Assembly (NCBI GenBank): GCA_013289855.1
Contig: JABCZD010000006.1
Coordinates: forward strand, 62,001-126,000
Source of the DNA: Acidobacteriota bacterium
GTDB taxonomy: Bacteria > Acidobacteriota > Terriglobia > Acidiferrales > UBA7541
Length of the DNA: 64,000 nucleotides
Direction of reading: 5' to 3'
A model generated the notes under the pieces. The model did not search any database. It was not told where the DNA came from and saw only the letters and a list, made by a program, of their open reading frames with translations. Shown piece by piece: positions 1-9,780 of this stretch. A program made the translations under genes and the position numbers. Numbering within the stretch: the first letter of the stretch is position 1; every line of letters begins with the position of its first letter.

Positions 1-1
1 G

Positions 2-2248
2 TCTCTACTATTTGCCACCTATCAAGTGCGGACGCAGCGACGCGAATTGCGGAGCGATTTGTCGCGGCGCGCGGAAATTCTCGGCGACAGCCTGCAGGAA
101 AGCGTGGAGCAGATTCTCGATCGCGGCAGCGATAAGGGCCTGCAGCGCCTGGTGGATCGCTTTGGGCAGCGCGAGCATTTGAAAGGGGTGGCGCTGTACG
201 ATCCCGCGGGCGTGGTGATTGCGATTACGCCAGCGCTGGATCCGATGTTTCGTGTGCGTCCTGCAGTGGCCAGCAGGGCTACGCAGCAGGATGCTGGCGT
301 GGGTGAATTTGTTCGCGGCCAGGCCGTGCACATTTACGCGTTGTCGGTGCATCGCAACGGCGAGCCCGCGGGCACGCTCGCGGTATTTCACGACACAACC
401 TACATTGACGATCAAGTAGCGCACACGCTGCGCGATTCGCTACTGAACGCCACGGTCCAGACGGTGTTGATCGCCGGCCTCGCGTTGATCCTGGTGCGCT
501 GGACGCTGACCGGACCACTAACGCGCACCGCCAACTGGCTGCGGTCACTGCGCACGGGAGAAACGCAAAGCGCGCAGGGGAACCTGCCACAGGGACCATT
601 GTTTGAGCAGATCAACAAAGAAGTTACACATTTGGCGCGCGACTTAAAGGATGCGCGGGCCACCGCAGAAGAAGAAGCGCGTCTGCGGGAATCGAACGTA
701 TCGATCTGGACCGCGGAACGTCTGCGCGTGAGCCTCACCAATAAATTGCAAAACAAGCCGCTGTTCGTGGTGGCCAATCGCGAACCGTACATGCACGTTT
801 ACAGTGAAAAGGATCACGAGATAAATGTGCTGGTGCCGGCCAGCGGTCTGGTGACCGCGCTCGAGCCGGTGCTGCTGGCGTGTAACGGCACATGGGTGGC
901 GCACGGCTCTGGCAGCGCGGACCGCGACACCGTGGACGAACACGATCATCTGCGCGTGCCACCGGATCACCCGACATACACCCTGCGGCGCGTGTGGCTC
1001 AGCGAAGAAGAAGAAAAAGGCTACTACGAAGGCTTCGCTAACGAAGGTCTCTGGCCGCTCTGCCACATCGCGCACACGCGTCCGATTTTCCGTCCGCAGG
1101 ACTGGCAACACTATCAGCAAGCAAACCGGCGCTTCGCCGACGCGGTGCTCGACGAGATGGAGGGCACCGAATCACCTATCGTGCTGGTGCAGGATTATCA
1201 CTTTGCTTTGCTGCCGCGGATGATCAAGGAAGCGCGACCGGACGCGCGCGTGGCGATCTTCTGGCATATCCCGTGGCCGAACCCGGAAGTGTTTGGCATT
1301 TGCCCGTACCAGCGCGAACTTGTGGATGGTTTGCTGGGCGCGGATCTGGTGGGATTTCACATCCAGTCGCACTGCAATAATTTTCTGGAGACCGTGGATC
1401 GCGCCGTCGAAGCACTTACGGAATGGGACCGCTTCGCCGTGAATCGCCAGGGGCATGTGACGCGCGTGCGGCCTTATCCCATCAGCGTGGCGTTTCAAGA
1501 GCCAACTTTGGCCGTGAACGAAGCGCGCAACGCGGGCGCAGAACGCGCGGCGCTATGCGCGGAGTTGGGCATCGAAGCTTCGCTGCTCGGAGTGGGCGTG
1601 GATCGCGTCGATTACACCAAGGGAATTCTGGAGCGCTTCCGCGGCATCGAGCGGTTCCTGGAAATGAATCCCGTGTACCAGCGGCGCTTTTCCTTCGTGC
1701 AAATTGGCGCGCCCAGCCGCACGGATATTGAGCGTTACCGGCAATTCCTCGACGAAGTGACCAGCGAAGCCGACCGCATCAACGCGAGGTTTCAGGCGGG
1801 ACGCTGGAAGCCCATCGTGCTGCTCAAGAGGCATCACAGCCACGACGAAATTTCTCGGTACTACCGCGCCGCCTCTGTTTGCATGGTCACTTCGCTGCAC
1901 GACGGCATGAATCTGGTAGCCAAGGAATTTGTCGCCTCGCGCGACGACAATCGTGGCGTACTGGTTCTAAGCACTTTCGCTGGTGCGGCCCTGGAATTGA
2001 CCGACGCCTTGCTCGTCAATCCGTACGACGTGCAACAGCTCGCCGACGCGATTCTGCGCGCTTTGAATATGCCCGAGGATCAGGAAGCAGAGCGCATGCT
2101 GCGTATGCGGCATAACGTTCGCGAGCACAACGTCTACCGCTGGGCCGCCAATTTGCTCTCCGACCTTACGGAAATTCGCATCGATGTGCCAGATCGCGTC
2201 GAGTCCCCGCTAGCGGGGGAAGTAGCCAGTCTTGGAACGCACGGTTAG
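2..2248 (+). CDS. otsA: Membrane sensor-HAMP-trehalose-6-phosphate synthase fusion (5' partial)
   Basis: The C-terminal two thirds is a GT20 trehalose-6-phosphate synthase, which joins UDP-glucose (or another NDP-glucose) to glucose-6-phosphate. Visible signatures are [22 protein letters not shown] (phosphate-binding Arg/Lys) and [15 protein letters not shown]. The reading frame is open to the window edge and begins with the tail of a hydrophobic stretch (LLFATYQV), so the true start lies upstream. It is followed by about 130 residues of probable extracytoplasmic sensor, a transmembrane segment ([16 protein letters not shown]) and a HAMP-like linker before the catalytic domain. Classical OtsA is about 470 residues and soluble, so this is a receptor-like fusion. 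No trehalose-phosphatase gene is visible nearby. The enzyme call is firm; regulation by the sensor part is inference. Confidence 0.9.
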   Translation, partial: SLLFATYQVRTQRRELRSDLSRRAEILGDSLQESVEQILDRGSDKGLQRLVDRFGQREHLKGVALYDPAGVVIAITPALDPMFRVRPAVASRATQQDAGVGEFVRGQAVHIYALSVHRNGEPAGTLAVFHDTTYIDDQVAHTLRDSLLNATVQTVLIAGLALILVRWTLTGPLTRTANWLRSLRTGETQSAQGNLPQGPLFEQINKEVTHLARDLKDARATAEEEARLRESNVSIWTAERLRVSLTNKLQNKPLFVVANREPYMHVYSEKDHEINVLVPASGLVTALEPVLLACNGTWVAHGSGSADRDTVDEHDHLRVPPDHPTYTLRRVWLSEEEEKGYYEGFANEGLWPLCHIAHTRPIFRPQDWQHYQQANRRFADAVLDEMEGTESPIVLVQDYHFALLPRMIKEARPDARVAIFWHIPWPNPEVFGICPYQRELVDGLLGADLVGFHIQSHCNNFLETVDRAVEALTEWDRFAVNRQGHVTRVRPYPISVAFQEPTLAVNEARNAGAERAALCAELGIEASLLGVGVDRVDYTKGILERFRGIERFLEMNPVYQRRFSFVQIGAPSRTDIERYRQFLDEVTSEADRINARFQAGRWKPIVLLKRHHSHDEISRYYRAASVCMVTSLHDGMNLVAKEFVASRDDNRGVLVLSTFAGAALELTDALLVNPYDVQQLADAILRALNMPEDQEAERMLRMRHNVREHNVYRWAANLLSDLTEIRIDVPDRVESPLAGEVASLGTHG

Positions 2249-2268
2249 CCCTTCCTGCTTATAGGCCG

Positions 2269-2314
2269 CCGCACCGGAATTTTTCTGAAGGTGCGGTCGT
2301 CTCCAACTTTTTTC
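2269..2314 (+). terminator. Possible terminator after the otsA-like gene
   Basis: A 7-bp stem (ccgcacc/ggtgcgg, 2269-2275 and 2290-2296) with a 14-nt loop is followed about 10 nt later by a run of Ts. The long loop and the distance to the T-run make it a weak candidate. Confidence 0.3.
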
Positions 2315-2438
2315 TGCGGATGCCGGCCTAGCTCATAGAAACTCATACCAGCGCTGCAATTCGCGCATCTGGCGAAGCCGTCGTCTGCCTTGAGAAATGC
2401 TACTATCGCTGCACAGCCCCCAGCCGAGGAGAAGACGT

Positions 2439-3317
2439 ATGAAGTGGACCCCAGGCGGCGAAAGCCAGGACATCGAAGACCGCCGCGATGAATCAGGCGG
2501 CGGAGATGGCGGCGGTGGATTCCAGTTTGGCGGCATGCATATCGGAATTGGCGGCGCCATTGTTCTGTTGATACTCAGTTTTGTCTTTAAACAAAATTTC
2601 TTCGCGCTGCTCGGGGGCGGTCCTGCTGGACCAGCTCCCGCCACGGTCAGCCAGCCGAATCCTGCGCGCGACGAAGCGGAAAAGCCGCTCGTACAATTTG
2701 TTTCGTTTGTGCTCGATGACACGCAGAAAACGTGGACCGAGATTCTCCCTGAGCAGTCCAACAAGTCCTATCGCCACGCAAAGCTTGTGTTGTTCCGCAA
2801 TTATACGGAGTCCGGTTGCGGCAACGCGCAATCGGCCACCGGTCCCTTTTACTGCCCGGAAGACGAAAAGGTCTACATCGATCTGGGATTTTTCGACGAA
2901 CTAAAGCAACGTTTCGGCGCCCCCGGAGAATTCGCGCAGGCCTACGTGGTGGCGCACGAACTGGGACATCACGTGCAGAAAATTTTGGGCATCGAACAGA
3001 AAGTCTCGCAACTGCAGCAGAGCGATCTGCGGCAGCAGAATCCGCTGTCCGTGCGGCTCGAATTGCAAGCGGATTGTTTCGCCGGCATTTGGGCGCATTC
3101 CACGCAACAGCGCGGCTTGCTGGAGCAAACGGACATACAATCCGCGCTCGGCGCTGCCGCGGCGGTCGGCGACGATCGCTTGCAAAGAATGTCCACGGGA
3201 CACGTGAGCCCGGAATCCTTCACGCACGGGACGTCGGAGCAGCGCATGAGCTGGTTCCGCAAAGGTTTTGACACCGGCTCGATCAATGCGTGCAATACGT
3301 TCGCGGCATCACAATAG
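2439..3317 (+). CDS. YpfJ-like neutral zinc metallopeptidase, membrane anchored
   Basis: A 292-residue protein of the YpfJ/KPN_02809 putative neutral zinc metallopeptidase family. The N-terminus is charged and Gly-rich (MKWTPGGESQDIEDRR, then GGG runs) and is followed by one transmembrane helix (IGGAIVLLILSFVF), the arrangement typical of the family. The catalytic motif VVAHELGHHVQ (HExxH) lies near residue 172, and LQADCFAGIWAH further on supplies the expected third-ligand region. The start at 2439 was chosen because GAGGAGAAG lies just upstream; an upstream in-frame ATG has no ribosome site. The substrate is not known for the family. It probably acts at the outer face of the inner membrane. 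Confidence 0.88.
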   Translation: MKWTPGGESQDIEDRRDESGGGDGGGGFQFGGMHIGIGGAIVLLILSFVFKQNFFALLGGGPAGPAPATVSQPNPARDEAEKPLVQFVSFVLDDTQKTWTEILPEQSNKSYRHAKLVLFRNYTESGCGNAQSATGPFYCPEDEKVYIDLGFFDELKQRFGAPGEFAQAYVVAHELGHHVQKILGIEQKVSQLQQSDLRQQNPLSVRLELQADCFAGIWAHSTQQRGLLEQTDIQSALGAAAAVGDDRLQRMSTGHVSPESFTHGTSEQRMSWFRKGFDTGSINACNTFAASQ

Positions 3318-3369
3318 CGCTGCGCTTGCCGAATCGCTAAGCGCGAAGCTCGAGTGCTTTAAGCAAATC

Positions 3370-5091
3370 CTAGTTCTTGGAAGTAGTTTCGTTTCCGGCG
3401 GGGCCAGATTGTGTCGCCGGATCCGCAGTTCCCGGCTTGGGCTGCCCTGATTTCGGGCGCTTGGCTTTTTCCGGATCACTCCAGGAATCTTGCGACACGA
3501 TGCTGGATATCGACGGTAGGGCAATCCCCGCTCCGGTCTTGTCCAGTGTTTCCATCATTTGCAAGAGCAGATTTTCCTGCTCCATCAGAAAATCTTCCAT
3601 CGCCCGTTCCAGGATGTATGCAAAAATCTCCACTTCGAACGCGTAATCCGCGAAGCGCAGCAGCCGCACTCGCGCGGTCTTGTTTTCTACTTTGGCGTGC
3701 GCGATGAGCACGCCGCGCATCTGCTCCAGAACATAGTTGATGTGTTCCGGCGACATGTCATAGCGCAAGCGCACGATCTGGCGGCACAGCATTTTGTCGC
3801 GGAGCCGGTAATTCTCGAGCACCGCGGTGGCCACCGTGCCATTGGGAATCGAGACCAACGTGCGATCCGGCGTGCGCAGTTTCGTGGAGCGCAATCCAAT
3901 ATCCTCCACCGTGCCAACCTGATCCCCAATTTTGCAGTTGTCCCCAACTAGCAAGGCTTTGTCGCTGAGAATACTGATCCCGCCCAGTAAGTTTTCAAAC
4001 GTTTTCTGTGCGCCAAGTCCGACGGCCAAGCCGCCGATTCCCAGTCCAGCGAGGGCGGCGGTTACGTTGACGCCCATACCGTTCAATACCAACAGGCCTA
4101 GGGCGACAAAAAGGCTGACATCCAGAACGCGCCGGGTCAGCGATACCAGAGAGCGCTCCGCCAGTTTTCCGCTTGCGGCGAGCCGCACGCCAATCTGCTT
4201 GGATATCAGCCGCGTGACTCGCGTGGCCCCCCAATAAAACGCCGCAGCCAGCAGGATCCAGACCACCCGGCGGTAATACTGGCGATACAGCAATGACGCC
4301 CCGATCAGCGCCACAAACTGGAAGTGAATCAGGGTGGCCAGCAGGTACGTTGCCGGACCAATCTTGCGCGACACCTGTACCGGATCAACACCACGGAGAC
4401 GCCGCACCAATCCGCTCAACAGTTGAAACAACTGCACTACTATCCAGGCAATACCGATGGCCACGGGTATATACAGAATTATGGCGATCCATTGCCATAA
4501 CGGCATGGCCAGTGGCCGGCGGTTCACTAGAAATGTGGGCAGAGTTTTTTCGATGCGCGCGAAGTGCAACGAATCATAAACATCCGGCACTTGGTCAAGT
4601 GTTTGGCGCGAGATAAACCAGAGATTCGTTCCGTGTTCATCCTCGATGCGAACCAGACGGAGGGTAAAGGGAGGTCCACTATTTATTAGCGCGCCGGTGA
4701 TCATTTCCTGGTCAGGTGGGAGACCATCGTCCAACGTCCCTTCTGGATTGCGGCTCAGTGCGTCGAGCGTTGCCGAGGAGAATTTCTCGTTCAGGATGGA
4801 AAGGAGTTGCGCCGCGAGATCCTGTTCTTCTTCCACGCTGGGCCGATGGCGCCCTGAAGGCGGCTGAAAATATTGCACCGCAAGCCTGTAGTTTTCATCC
4901 TGCGCTGCGTGGATGAAACCGAACACGGTGCCACGTGGCGTTTCGCGTCCCAGACGATCGGCGGGAACGGCGGGCTTGGCCGGGGCCGCAGGCGCAGGTG
5001 TTGTTGGTGCTAGAGGATTGAGCTGCGCGTGGCTCGTCATCGCCGCCAGAAGCAGCGCTAGTAATCCGATCGTCCGAAACAAAACGCGCAT
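3370..5091 (-). CDS. MscS-family mechanosensitive channel
   Basis: A small-conductance mechanosensitive channel of the MscS superfamily, which releases solutes on hypo-osmotic shock. From the chosen start (573 residues) there is a signal peptide (MRVLFRTIGLLALLLAAMTSHAQ), a Pro/Ala linker, a periplasmic domain of about 180 residues, several transmembrane helices, and the pore helix and beta domain (AGLGIGGLAVGLGAQKTFEN, then GDQVGTVEDIGLRST and PNGTV). The C-terminus is Lys/Pro/Gly-rich. An upstream ATG at 5181 would add 30 charged residues before the signal peptide and is disfavoured. The extra periplasmic domain makes it longer than E. coli MscS (286 residues) and closer to MscK/YbdG-like forms. 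The gated solute is unknown. Confidence 0.88.
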   Translation of the reverse strand: MRVLFRTIGLLALLLAAMTSHAQLNPLAPTTPAPAAPAKPAVPADRLGRETPRGTVFGFIHAAQDENYRLAVQYFQPPSGRHRPSVEEEQDLAAQLLSILNEKFSSATLDALSRNPEGTLDDGLPPDQEMITGALINSGPPFTLRLVRIEDEHGTNLWFISRQTLDQVPDVYDSLHFARIEKTLPTFLVNRRPLAMPLWQWIAIILYIPVAIGIAWIVVQLFQLLSGLVRRLRGVDPVQVSRKIGPATYLLATLIHFQFVALIGASLLYRQYYRRVVWILLAAAFYWGATRVTRLISKQIGVRLAASGKLAERSLVSLTRRVLDVSLFVALGLLVLNGMGVNVTAALAGLGIGGLAVGLGAQKTFENLLGGISILSDKALLVGDNCKIGDQVGTVEDIGLRSTKLRTPDRTLVSIPNGTVATAVLENYRLRDKMLCRQIVRLRYDMSPEHINYVLEQMRGVLIAHAKVENKTARVRLLRFADYAFEVEIFAYILERAMEDFLMEQENLLLQMMETLDKTGAGIALPSISSIVSQDSWSDPEKAKRPKSGQPKPGTADPATQSGPAGNETTSKN

Positions 5092-5196
5092 CCCGCTGCC
5101 TACCCAGTTCCTAAGTTTCCGCACGCAGACACTGCGATTGTACTCGCGATAGCGGGCGCGGAACACTTTGCTCCATGCCATGGCGCCCGCACCATT

Positions 5197-6411
5197 TCAA
5201 TTCCCTAAATGTTCGCGATGTTGGCGAAGAAGAAATTGGTCCGTCATCCCCGCGATATAGTCGCACACCACCACGTGACGCGCCGCAGTTTGCGCCAATT
5301 CTTCATACGCAGCCGGCATGCTGCCAAACGATTGCAGATAATAGTCGAATAGCTCTGCCAGACACTGCACGGAACGATCGCGTTCCTGGGTAATCGCAGG
5401 ATGGTCGTAAATATGCGCAAACAAAAAGCGCTTCAATTGCGCATTTCCCTGAGCCGCCTTGGCGCTGAAGCCTGCAAGCCGCTGCGGCGTGCTGCGAATA
5501 TCGTCCGTGGTTTTCGCACCGGACAGCGTTATCCGTTCTTGAGTCGTCTCAATTAAATCCGTAGCCAGGAAATTGAGCACGCGTTTCAGCGCTTCATTAA
5601 ACTTAAGTTTGTCGAACTTAATGTTGTCAATTTTCAAAGGTTCGAGCTCGTCGCCGCCGTGCACCGCGTTGGGGACTGCGGGATACTCGGTATCCACTTG
5701 CGCGTGGATTTCGGCAAAAAGGGGCACTTCGCTGCGCAAGGCGTCAAGAACCAACAAGTCCGCCTCGCGCGCGTCGTCGAGGTCCGCGGTGTTGTACGCA
5801 ATTTCGTCCACGCAGTCGATCAGCTGCGCTTCGAGCGGGGGCCGAAGTTCCAGCAGATATTCCGCCAGTTCCGGAAACCTCCCCGGCGCATAATCCCGGG
5901 AGTGCTTGACGATTCCTTCGCGAACTTCAAACGTCAGATTGAGACCGGGGAAATCCAGATAGCGCTGCTCGAAGTGTTCGACAATCCGCAGTGCGTGCAG
6001 GTTGTGATTGAAGCCACCGCCGTGCGCGCGCATTAGCTCGTCGAGTTTGTGTTCGCCGGCATGCCCAAACGGCGGATGGCCGATGTCGTGCACCAGCGCC
6101 AGCGCCTCCGTCAATTCGGTGTTGGCATGCAGCGCGCCCGCTACCGTGCGGGCAATCTGCGAAACTTCAATCGTGTGCGTCAGTCGATTGCGAAAATGGT
6201 CCGAGTAGCGCGTGGTAAAAACTTGCGTCTTGGCTTCCAGCCGCCGAAAAGCCCGCGAATGAATGATGCGGTCGCGATCTCGCGCATACTCGCTGCGGTA
6301 CGGGTGAGTTTTTTCCGGGAAGCGCCGCCCGCGCGAATTCTCTGCTTTCATCGCCCACGGCGCTGGCAGTGCCATAAGTTCGGCGGCGGTTTTCACAGGT
6401 GGAACCGGCAT
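5197..6411 (-). CDS. dgt: dNTP triphosphohydrolase (dGTPase family, HD domain)
   Basis: Hydrolyses dNTPs to deoxynucleoside and triphosphate, limiting dNTP pools. HD-domain metal ligands are visible as RLTHTIEVSQIART, then VHDIGHPPFGHAGE, then the conserved CVDEIAYNTADLDDA segment. The N-terminal PYRSEYARDRDRIIHSRAFRRLEAKTQ element is characteristic of bacterial dGTPase-like proteins. The start at 6411 is preceded by GGAG at a 7-nt spacing, giving 404 residues; in-frame starts further upstream (6426, 6504) lack this. It lies 105 bp upstream of the mscS-like gene on the same strand. Substrate specificity within the family (dGTP only or all dNTPs) cannot be read from the sequence. Confidence 0.92.
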   Translation of the reverse strand: MPVPPVKTAAELMALPAPWAMKAENSRGRRFPEKTHPYRSEYARDRDRIIHSRAFRRLEAKTQVFTTRYSDHFRNRLTHTIEVSQIARTVAGALHANTELTEALALVHDIGHPPFGHAGEHKLDELMRAHGGGFNHNLHALRIVEHFEQRYLDFPGLNLTFEVREGIVKHSRDYAPGRFPELAEYLLELRPPLEAQLIDCVDEIAYNTADLDDAREADLLVLDALRSEVPLFAEIHAQVDTEYPAVPNAVHGGDELEPLKIDNIKFDKLKFNEALKRVLNFLATDLIETTQERITLSGAKTTDDIRSTPQRLAGFSAKAAQGNAQLKRFLFAHIYDHPAITQERDRSVQCLAELFDYYLQSFGSMPAAYEELAQTAARHVVVCDYIAGMTDQFLLRQHREHLGN

Positions 6412-6546
6412 TCTTGGGCTCCGCATGCGGATCACATTACGGGTTTTACCGCGGCGCGAAGCGAAAATCGTGCGCGGAGTACGCGGTGCAAAAAAACACC
6501 TCACGCATAAAGCGTTCTTCCCGCGAGCCGAACATGCGCGGCAGGC

Positions 6547-7272
6547 CTACGACTTTGGCGCAACGCTATTCAGTCCGCGATCGGCTTCTTCGGAGATGGT
6601 CGGGTCGGGGTAATCCTTCTTCACCTGCTGATACAAGCTGATAGCTTCCGTCGGATTAGACTGTTTCAGCAAGCCAGCAAGATCCAGCAGCACCATCGGA
6701 TGCGGCACCAGCACGGTTGGTTTGTCCTTCAGCGCGCGCAGAATCTTGATGGCGTCGTCTACTTTTCCCGTACGCGTGTAAATCACGGACGTTTGGTACT
6801 GCGCCATGGCCGCCAGTTCCTTGTCGCTGGAGCCGCTGATTTTCTTCAACTCGTCCAGCGCCGAATTCACCTGCTCCATATTTTCGTAGCAGAGCGCTGT
6901 GTAATAAGTGGCGAATCTTCCCGGGTTGGTATTGGGATACTGCGCCGTCACTAATTGGAATTTTGGTATGGCGGCCTGCGCGCGCGCTGATTCATTCGGA
7001 TAGATCACTTCGTTGGGGTCCGCGCCTGGCTCCGGCGTGCCGGCGATGCGCGCGTTGTAGACCTTCATCGCGGCGTCAAATTCCACTTGGGCCTTGGCGG
7101 TCTGCCGGTCGGTGTACAGCTTCCATCCGCCGTACACACAGGCGATCAACAAAACCGCCAGCACCAGCACCGTCGCGAGTTTGCTGTGTGAATAGACGGC
7201 CTCAGCCCCGTGCTCGAAAGTCTCCTTGATTTTGTCCTGCTTTAATTCTTTGCGCGAAATATGCTCGGTCAC
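6547..7272 (-). CDS. Membrane-anchored TPR protein (YfgM-like)
   Basis: A 241-residue protein with a cytoplasmic N-terminus (about 30 residues), one transmembrane helix (KLATVLVLAVLLIACVYGGW) and a tetratricopeptide-like periplasmic region. The helix-turn-helix repeats include ARAQAAIPKFQLVTAQYPN and TEAISLYQQVKKDYPD. The order matches YfgM-like proteins, which associate with the SecYEG translocon and periplasmic chaperones in E. coli. That role is known for YfgM only and is an inference here. The start is GTG with GGGGAG upstream. It reads toward dgt on the same strand with a 135-bp gap. Confidence 0.75.
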   Translation of the reverse strand: MTEHISRKELKQDKIKETFEHGAEAVYSHSKLATVLVLAVLLIACVYGGWKLYTDRQTAKAQVEFDAAMKVYNARIAGTPEPGADPNEVIYPNESARAQAAIPKFQLVTAQYPNTNPGRFATYYTALCYENMEQVNSALDELKKISGSSDKELAAMAQYQTSVIYTRTGKVDDAIKILRALKDKPTVLVPHPMVLLDLAGLLKQSNPTEAISLYQQVKKDYPDPTISEEADRGLNSVAPKS

Positions 7273-7433
7273 AAACGCTCCCCTGATTGATGTTCTGCTG
7301 ATGGATAGGTGTCATCCTAGCATAACAAATCTGCGGCTTCGGAAGCGCGGCTGCTAGGCCCAAGGCGCCGGGAAGCGCTCCGCAATCCCGCAATTGTGAG
7401 ATACTGACGGCGATTCCTCTCGTGCCGCCCTCG

Positions 7434-8195
7434 ATGAACCGCATCTCCGCCTGCCTGATTACTCTGAACGAAGAAAACCGCCTCGCACGCGCCCTAGCTT
7501 CCCTTTCCACCGTCGCCGACGAGATTGTCGTAGTCGATTCCGGGAGCACTGACCGCACCGAAGCCATCACGCGCGAGCATGGCGGCAAATTCGTGCTTCG
7601 CGCGTTTACCAACTACGCCGAACAACGAAACTTCGCCGCGACGCAGGCTGCCAACGGCTGGATTCTGTGTCTGGCCCCAGACGAAGAGTTAAGCACCACG
7701 CTGCAAACTTCACTGCTTGCATGGAAGCAACGCCCTCCGCAATTTCAGGTCTACGAGTTCGCGCGTCGCGCCTGGTATTTGGGTGCATGGATTCGCCACT
7801 CCGGCTGGTATCCCGATTTTCAGCGCCGTCTGTACCGCCGCGACGCAGCACAATTTACTGGCATCGTTCACGAAGCTCTGCGTTTCGATGGCCAACCGGG
7901 TCGCCTCGCCGGCGACTTGCTGCACTTCACCATCGAAAACTTTGCCGAACACGAAGAAAAAGTGGAGCGCTACACCACGCTGGCCGCGCAGCAGATGTTT
8001 GCCGACGGCAAAAGGAGTTGGCGCGGCGGATTGTGGGTCGGTACACCGTGGAGCTGGCTACAGAACTATTTTCTGCGCGGCGGTTTCCTTGATGGCTATC
8101 GCGGCGCGTTGATCGCGCAAATGGCCTCGCGCTCCGTTCGCCTGAAGTACCGCAAGCTCGGAGAAATGCTGCGCGCCGAAGGCTGCGCGAAATGA
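7434..8195 (+). CDS. Glycosyltransferase family 2 (WaaE/KdtX-like)
   Basis: A GT-A fold family 2 glycosyltransferase of 253 residues. It opens with ISACLITLNEENRLARAL, followed by VVDSGSTDRTEAI (nucleotide-sugar binding) and WILCLAPDEEL, where the usual DxD is replaced by a PDEE motif, as in LPS-core transferases of the WaaE/KdtX type. WYPDFQRRLYRR and the His-containing GIVHEAL are typical of that subfamily. The start at 7434 (ATG) was preferred to a GTG 12 nt upstream. Its stop overlaps the next transferase by 4 bp (ATGA), so the two are translationally coupled and probably act on the same LPS or surface glycan. The sugar and acceptor are unknown. Confidence 0.88.
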   Translation: MNRISACLITLNEENRLARALASLSTVADEIVVVDSGSTDRTEAITREHGGKFVLRAFTNYAEQRNFAATQAANGWILCLAPDEELSTTLQTSLLAWKQRPPQFQVYEFARRAWYLGAWIRHSGWYPDFQRRLYRRDAAQFTGIVHEALRFDGQPGRLAGDLLHFTIENFAEHEEKVERYTTLAAQQMFADGKRSWRGGLWVGTPWSWLQNYFLRGGFLDGYRGALIAQMASRSVRLKYRKLGEMLRAEGCAK

Positions 8196-9274
8196 ATATT
8201 CTCTACGTTGACCTTGATCGCGATTGGCGCGGCGGACAAAGCCAGGCGCTCCTGACGCTGCGCGGACTGCGCGCCGCGGGGCACGGCGTCGAATTGATCG
8301 CCGCGCGCAAATCTCCGCTTGCCCAGCGCGCAATCGCGGAGGGACTGACGGTAACAGAGGTCTCGCGAAGCACGCTGCGATTCAGCGCCGCGAAGGCGAT
8401 TCGCCGCCGCCTAAGCCGCGCACATTTCGATCTGCTCCATTTGAACGAACCGCACGCCCTAACGGCTGCGTGGTTGGCTGGCGCTCACAAACGACTTCCG
8501 TTGCTGTTCTCGCGACGGATTCTTTTCCTGCTACAGAAAAACTGGATCTCGCAGGCGCGCTTCCGCGCCGTGACTCGCTTTCTACCCAACAGCAAAGCCG
8601 TGGCGCAAAAACTGGTCGCATCCGGTATCGCCCCAGCGCGCATTTCCATTGTCAACGAGGGCGTCGAGATTCCCGCGCTCGCTACCGCGGAACAACGCAC
8701 CGCGGCGCGCCAACACTTCGGCGTAAGCGACCAGGAATTTCTTTTTGGCTGCGTAAGTTTCCTGGTAGAAGGAAAGGGTCAGGAACATCTGATCGAGGCT
8801 CTTGCGAAAGTCCGCGAAAAACATACTCAGGCGCGCCTGCTTCTTGCGGGAGACGGCCCGCGGCAGGCGGAACTTGAATCACTAACGAAGCAGCTCGCGC
8901 AAGAAAACGCAGTACGTTTTCTCGGTTTCGTAAAAGACGTCGCCACGGTCTACGCCGCGCTCGACTCCTTCGTATTCCCTTCTGAGTTCGAAGCCCTCGG
9001 CACCGCGCTCCAAACCGCCATGGCTCTCGCCATTCCCTGTATCTCCACCGTCTGCGGCGGTCTAGGCGAAGTCGTGCAAGATGATCGTACCGCCATGGTC
9101 GCCGAACCAAGTGGGCCGGCCTTCGCCGCAGCCATGCTTCGCATCATCGAAGACCCGCAATTGCGCGAACGCCTGCGCAAGGCCGCGCGCGAGCACATAC
9201 AACTCTGCCTGTCCTCCGAGCGCATGGTGGAAAATACCATCAAGGTTTACGAGGATGTATTGCAGCGCAAATAA
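8192..9274 (+). CDS. Glycosyltransferase family 4 (GT-B)
   Basis: A 360-residue GT-B transferase. The N-terminal lobe opens with MNILYVDLDRDWRGGQSQ, a glycine-rich acceptor loop. The C-terminal GT4 lobe has FLVEGKGQEHLIEALAKV, LLLAGDGP and the E-x7-E type donor site FPSEFEALGTALQTAMA with GGLGEVV. It overlaps the upstream family 2 transferase by 4 bp, indicating an operon for glycan assembly, probably LPS core or a surface polysaccharide. No pathway partner lies immediately downstream. The family call is firm; the reaction product is not known. Confidence 0.9.
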   Translation: MNILYVDLDRDWRGGQSQALLTLRGLRAAGHGVELIAARKSPLAQRAIAEGLTVTEVSRSTLRFSAAKAIRRRLSRAHFDLLHLNEPHALTAAWLAGAHKRLPLLFSRRILFLLQKNWISQARFRAVTRFLPNSKAVAQKLVASGIAPARISIVNEGVEIPALATAEQRTAARQHFGVSDQEFLFGCVSFLVEGKGQEHLIEALAKVREKHTQARLLLAGDGPRQAELESLTKQLAQENAVRFLGFVKDVATVYAALDSFVFPSEFEALGTALQTAMALAIPCISTVCGGLGEVVQDDRTAMVAEPSGPAFAAAMLRIIEDPQLRERLRKAAREHIQLCLSSERMVENTIKVYEDVLQRK

Positions 9275-9310
9275 TTTGTGCGTATTGAATTATCGCTGCG
9301 AAGGTCGCGC

Positions 9311-9358
9311 CAAAAAAAAGAGAAGCGCCGGGCGGCTTTTTCTCCGCTACGGCGCTTC
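9311..9358 (-). terminator. Rho-independent terminator of the ggdef-pilZ operon
   Basis: A 9-bp stem (gaagcgccg 9322-9330 / cggcgcttc 9350-9358) with an inner gcgg/ccgc pairing is followed, reading the minus strand, by a run of eight Us (A-run at 9312-9319). It sits about 90 bp past the PilZ stop codon. On the plus strand the hairpin lies about 50 bp after the glycosyltransferase but has no T-run. Confidence 0.7.
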
Positions 9359-9448
9359 AGAAACTGTACTTCTTATTTCGCGCTAGTTTTCTGGATTCCC
9401 TTTTTTCGACGTTCCCCTCCCTTTCCGCTCGTCTTCTTACAGATCAAG

Positions 9449-9754
9449 CTATCTTGGGGATTGAACTACCCATCGCCCTTTTGGTTCGATGAACTCCAAT
9501 CCAATCGCAAAGCCGTCGCCTTGCACTGGTTGGCAGTAAGCTACTCGAGCCGAGGAGCGAAATTCTCCGGTGCGCGAAGCGAACGTCACGCGTTCGTCTA
9601 GGTCCCAGCGGCGCACGCTCATTACCCGCGCGCCACGCGCACTCACATTTTCTGTAAAAGTCGATTCCGTGCCCGGGACACGGCGATGGCCATCCAGGAT
9701 CACGGGTATTTCCATGGGAATGCGCGCATCCGCGCGATGAAAACTGAAGTCCAT
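9449..9754 (-). CDS. PilZ domain protein
   Basis: A small single-domain PilZ protein (101 residues), the expected c-di-GMP receptor fold. It shows FHRADARIPMEIPVIL at the start, FTENVSARGARVMS (the N/D-x-S-x-x-G-like element) in the middle, and VQGDGFAIGLEFIE near the end. The canonical RxxxR is only partly matched (HRADAR), so ligand binding is likely but unproven. It follows the GGDEF gene on the same strand. An in-frame GTG at 9790 would overlap that gene by 10 bp and cannot be excluded; the ATG at 9754 starts right at the domain. Its output partner is not encoded nearby. Confidence 0.78.
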   Translation of the reverse strand: MDFSFHRADARIPMEIPVILDGHRRVPGTESTFTENVSARGARVMSVRRWDLDERVTFASRTGEFRSSARVAYCQPVQGDGFAIGLEFIEPKGRWVVQSPR

Positions 9755-9780
9755 TTTGCGCGGCGTTTTCAATAACGCTC

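Noticed and set aside
9278-9601. Plus-strand frame after the second glycosyltransferase
   Set aside because: It covers the terminator hairpin and lies antisense to the PilZ gene; composition is not protein-like.
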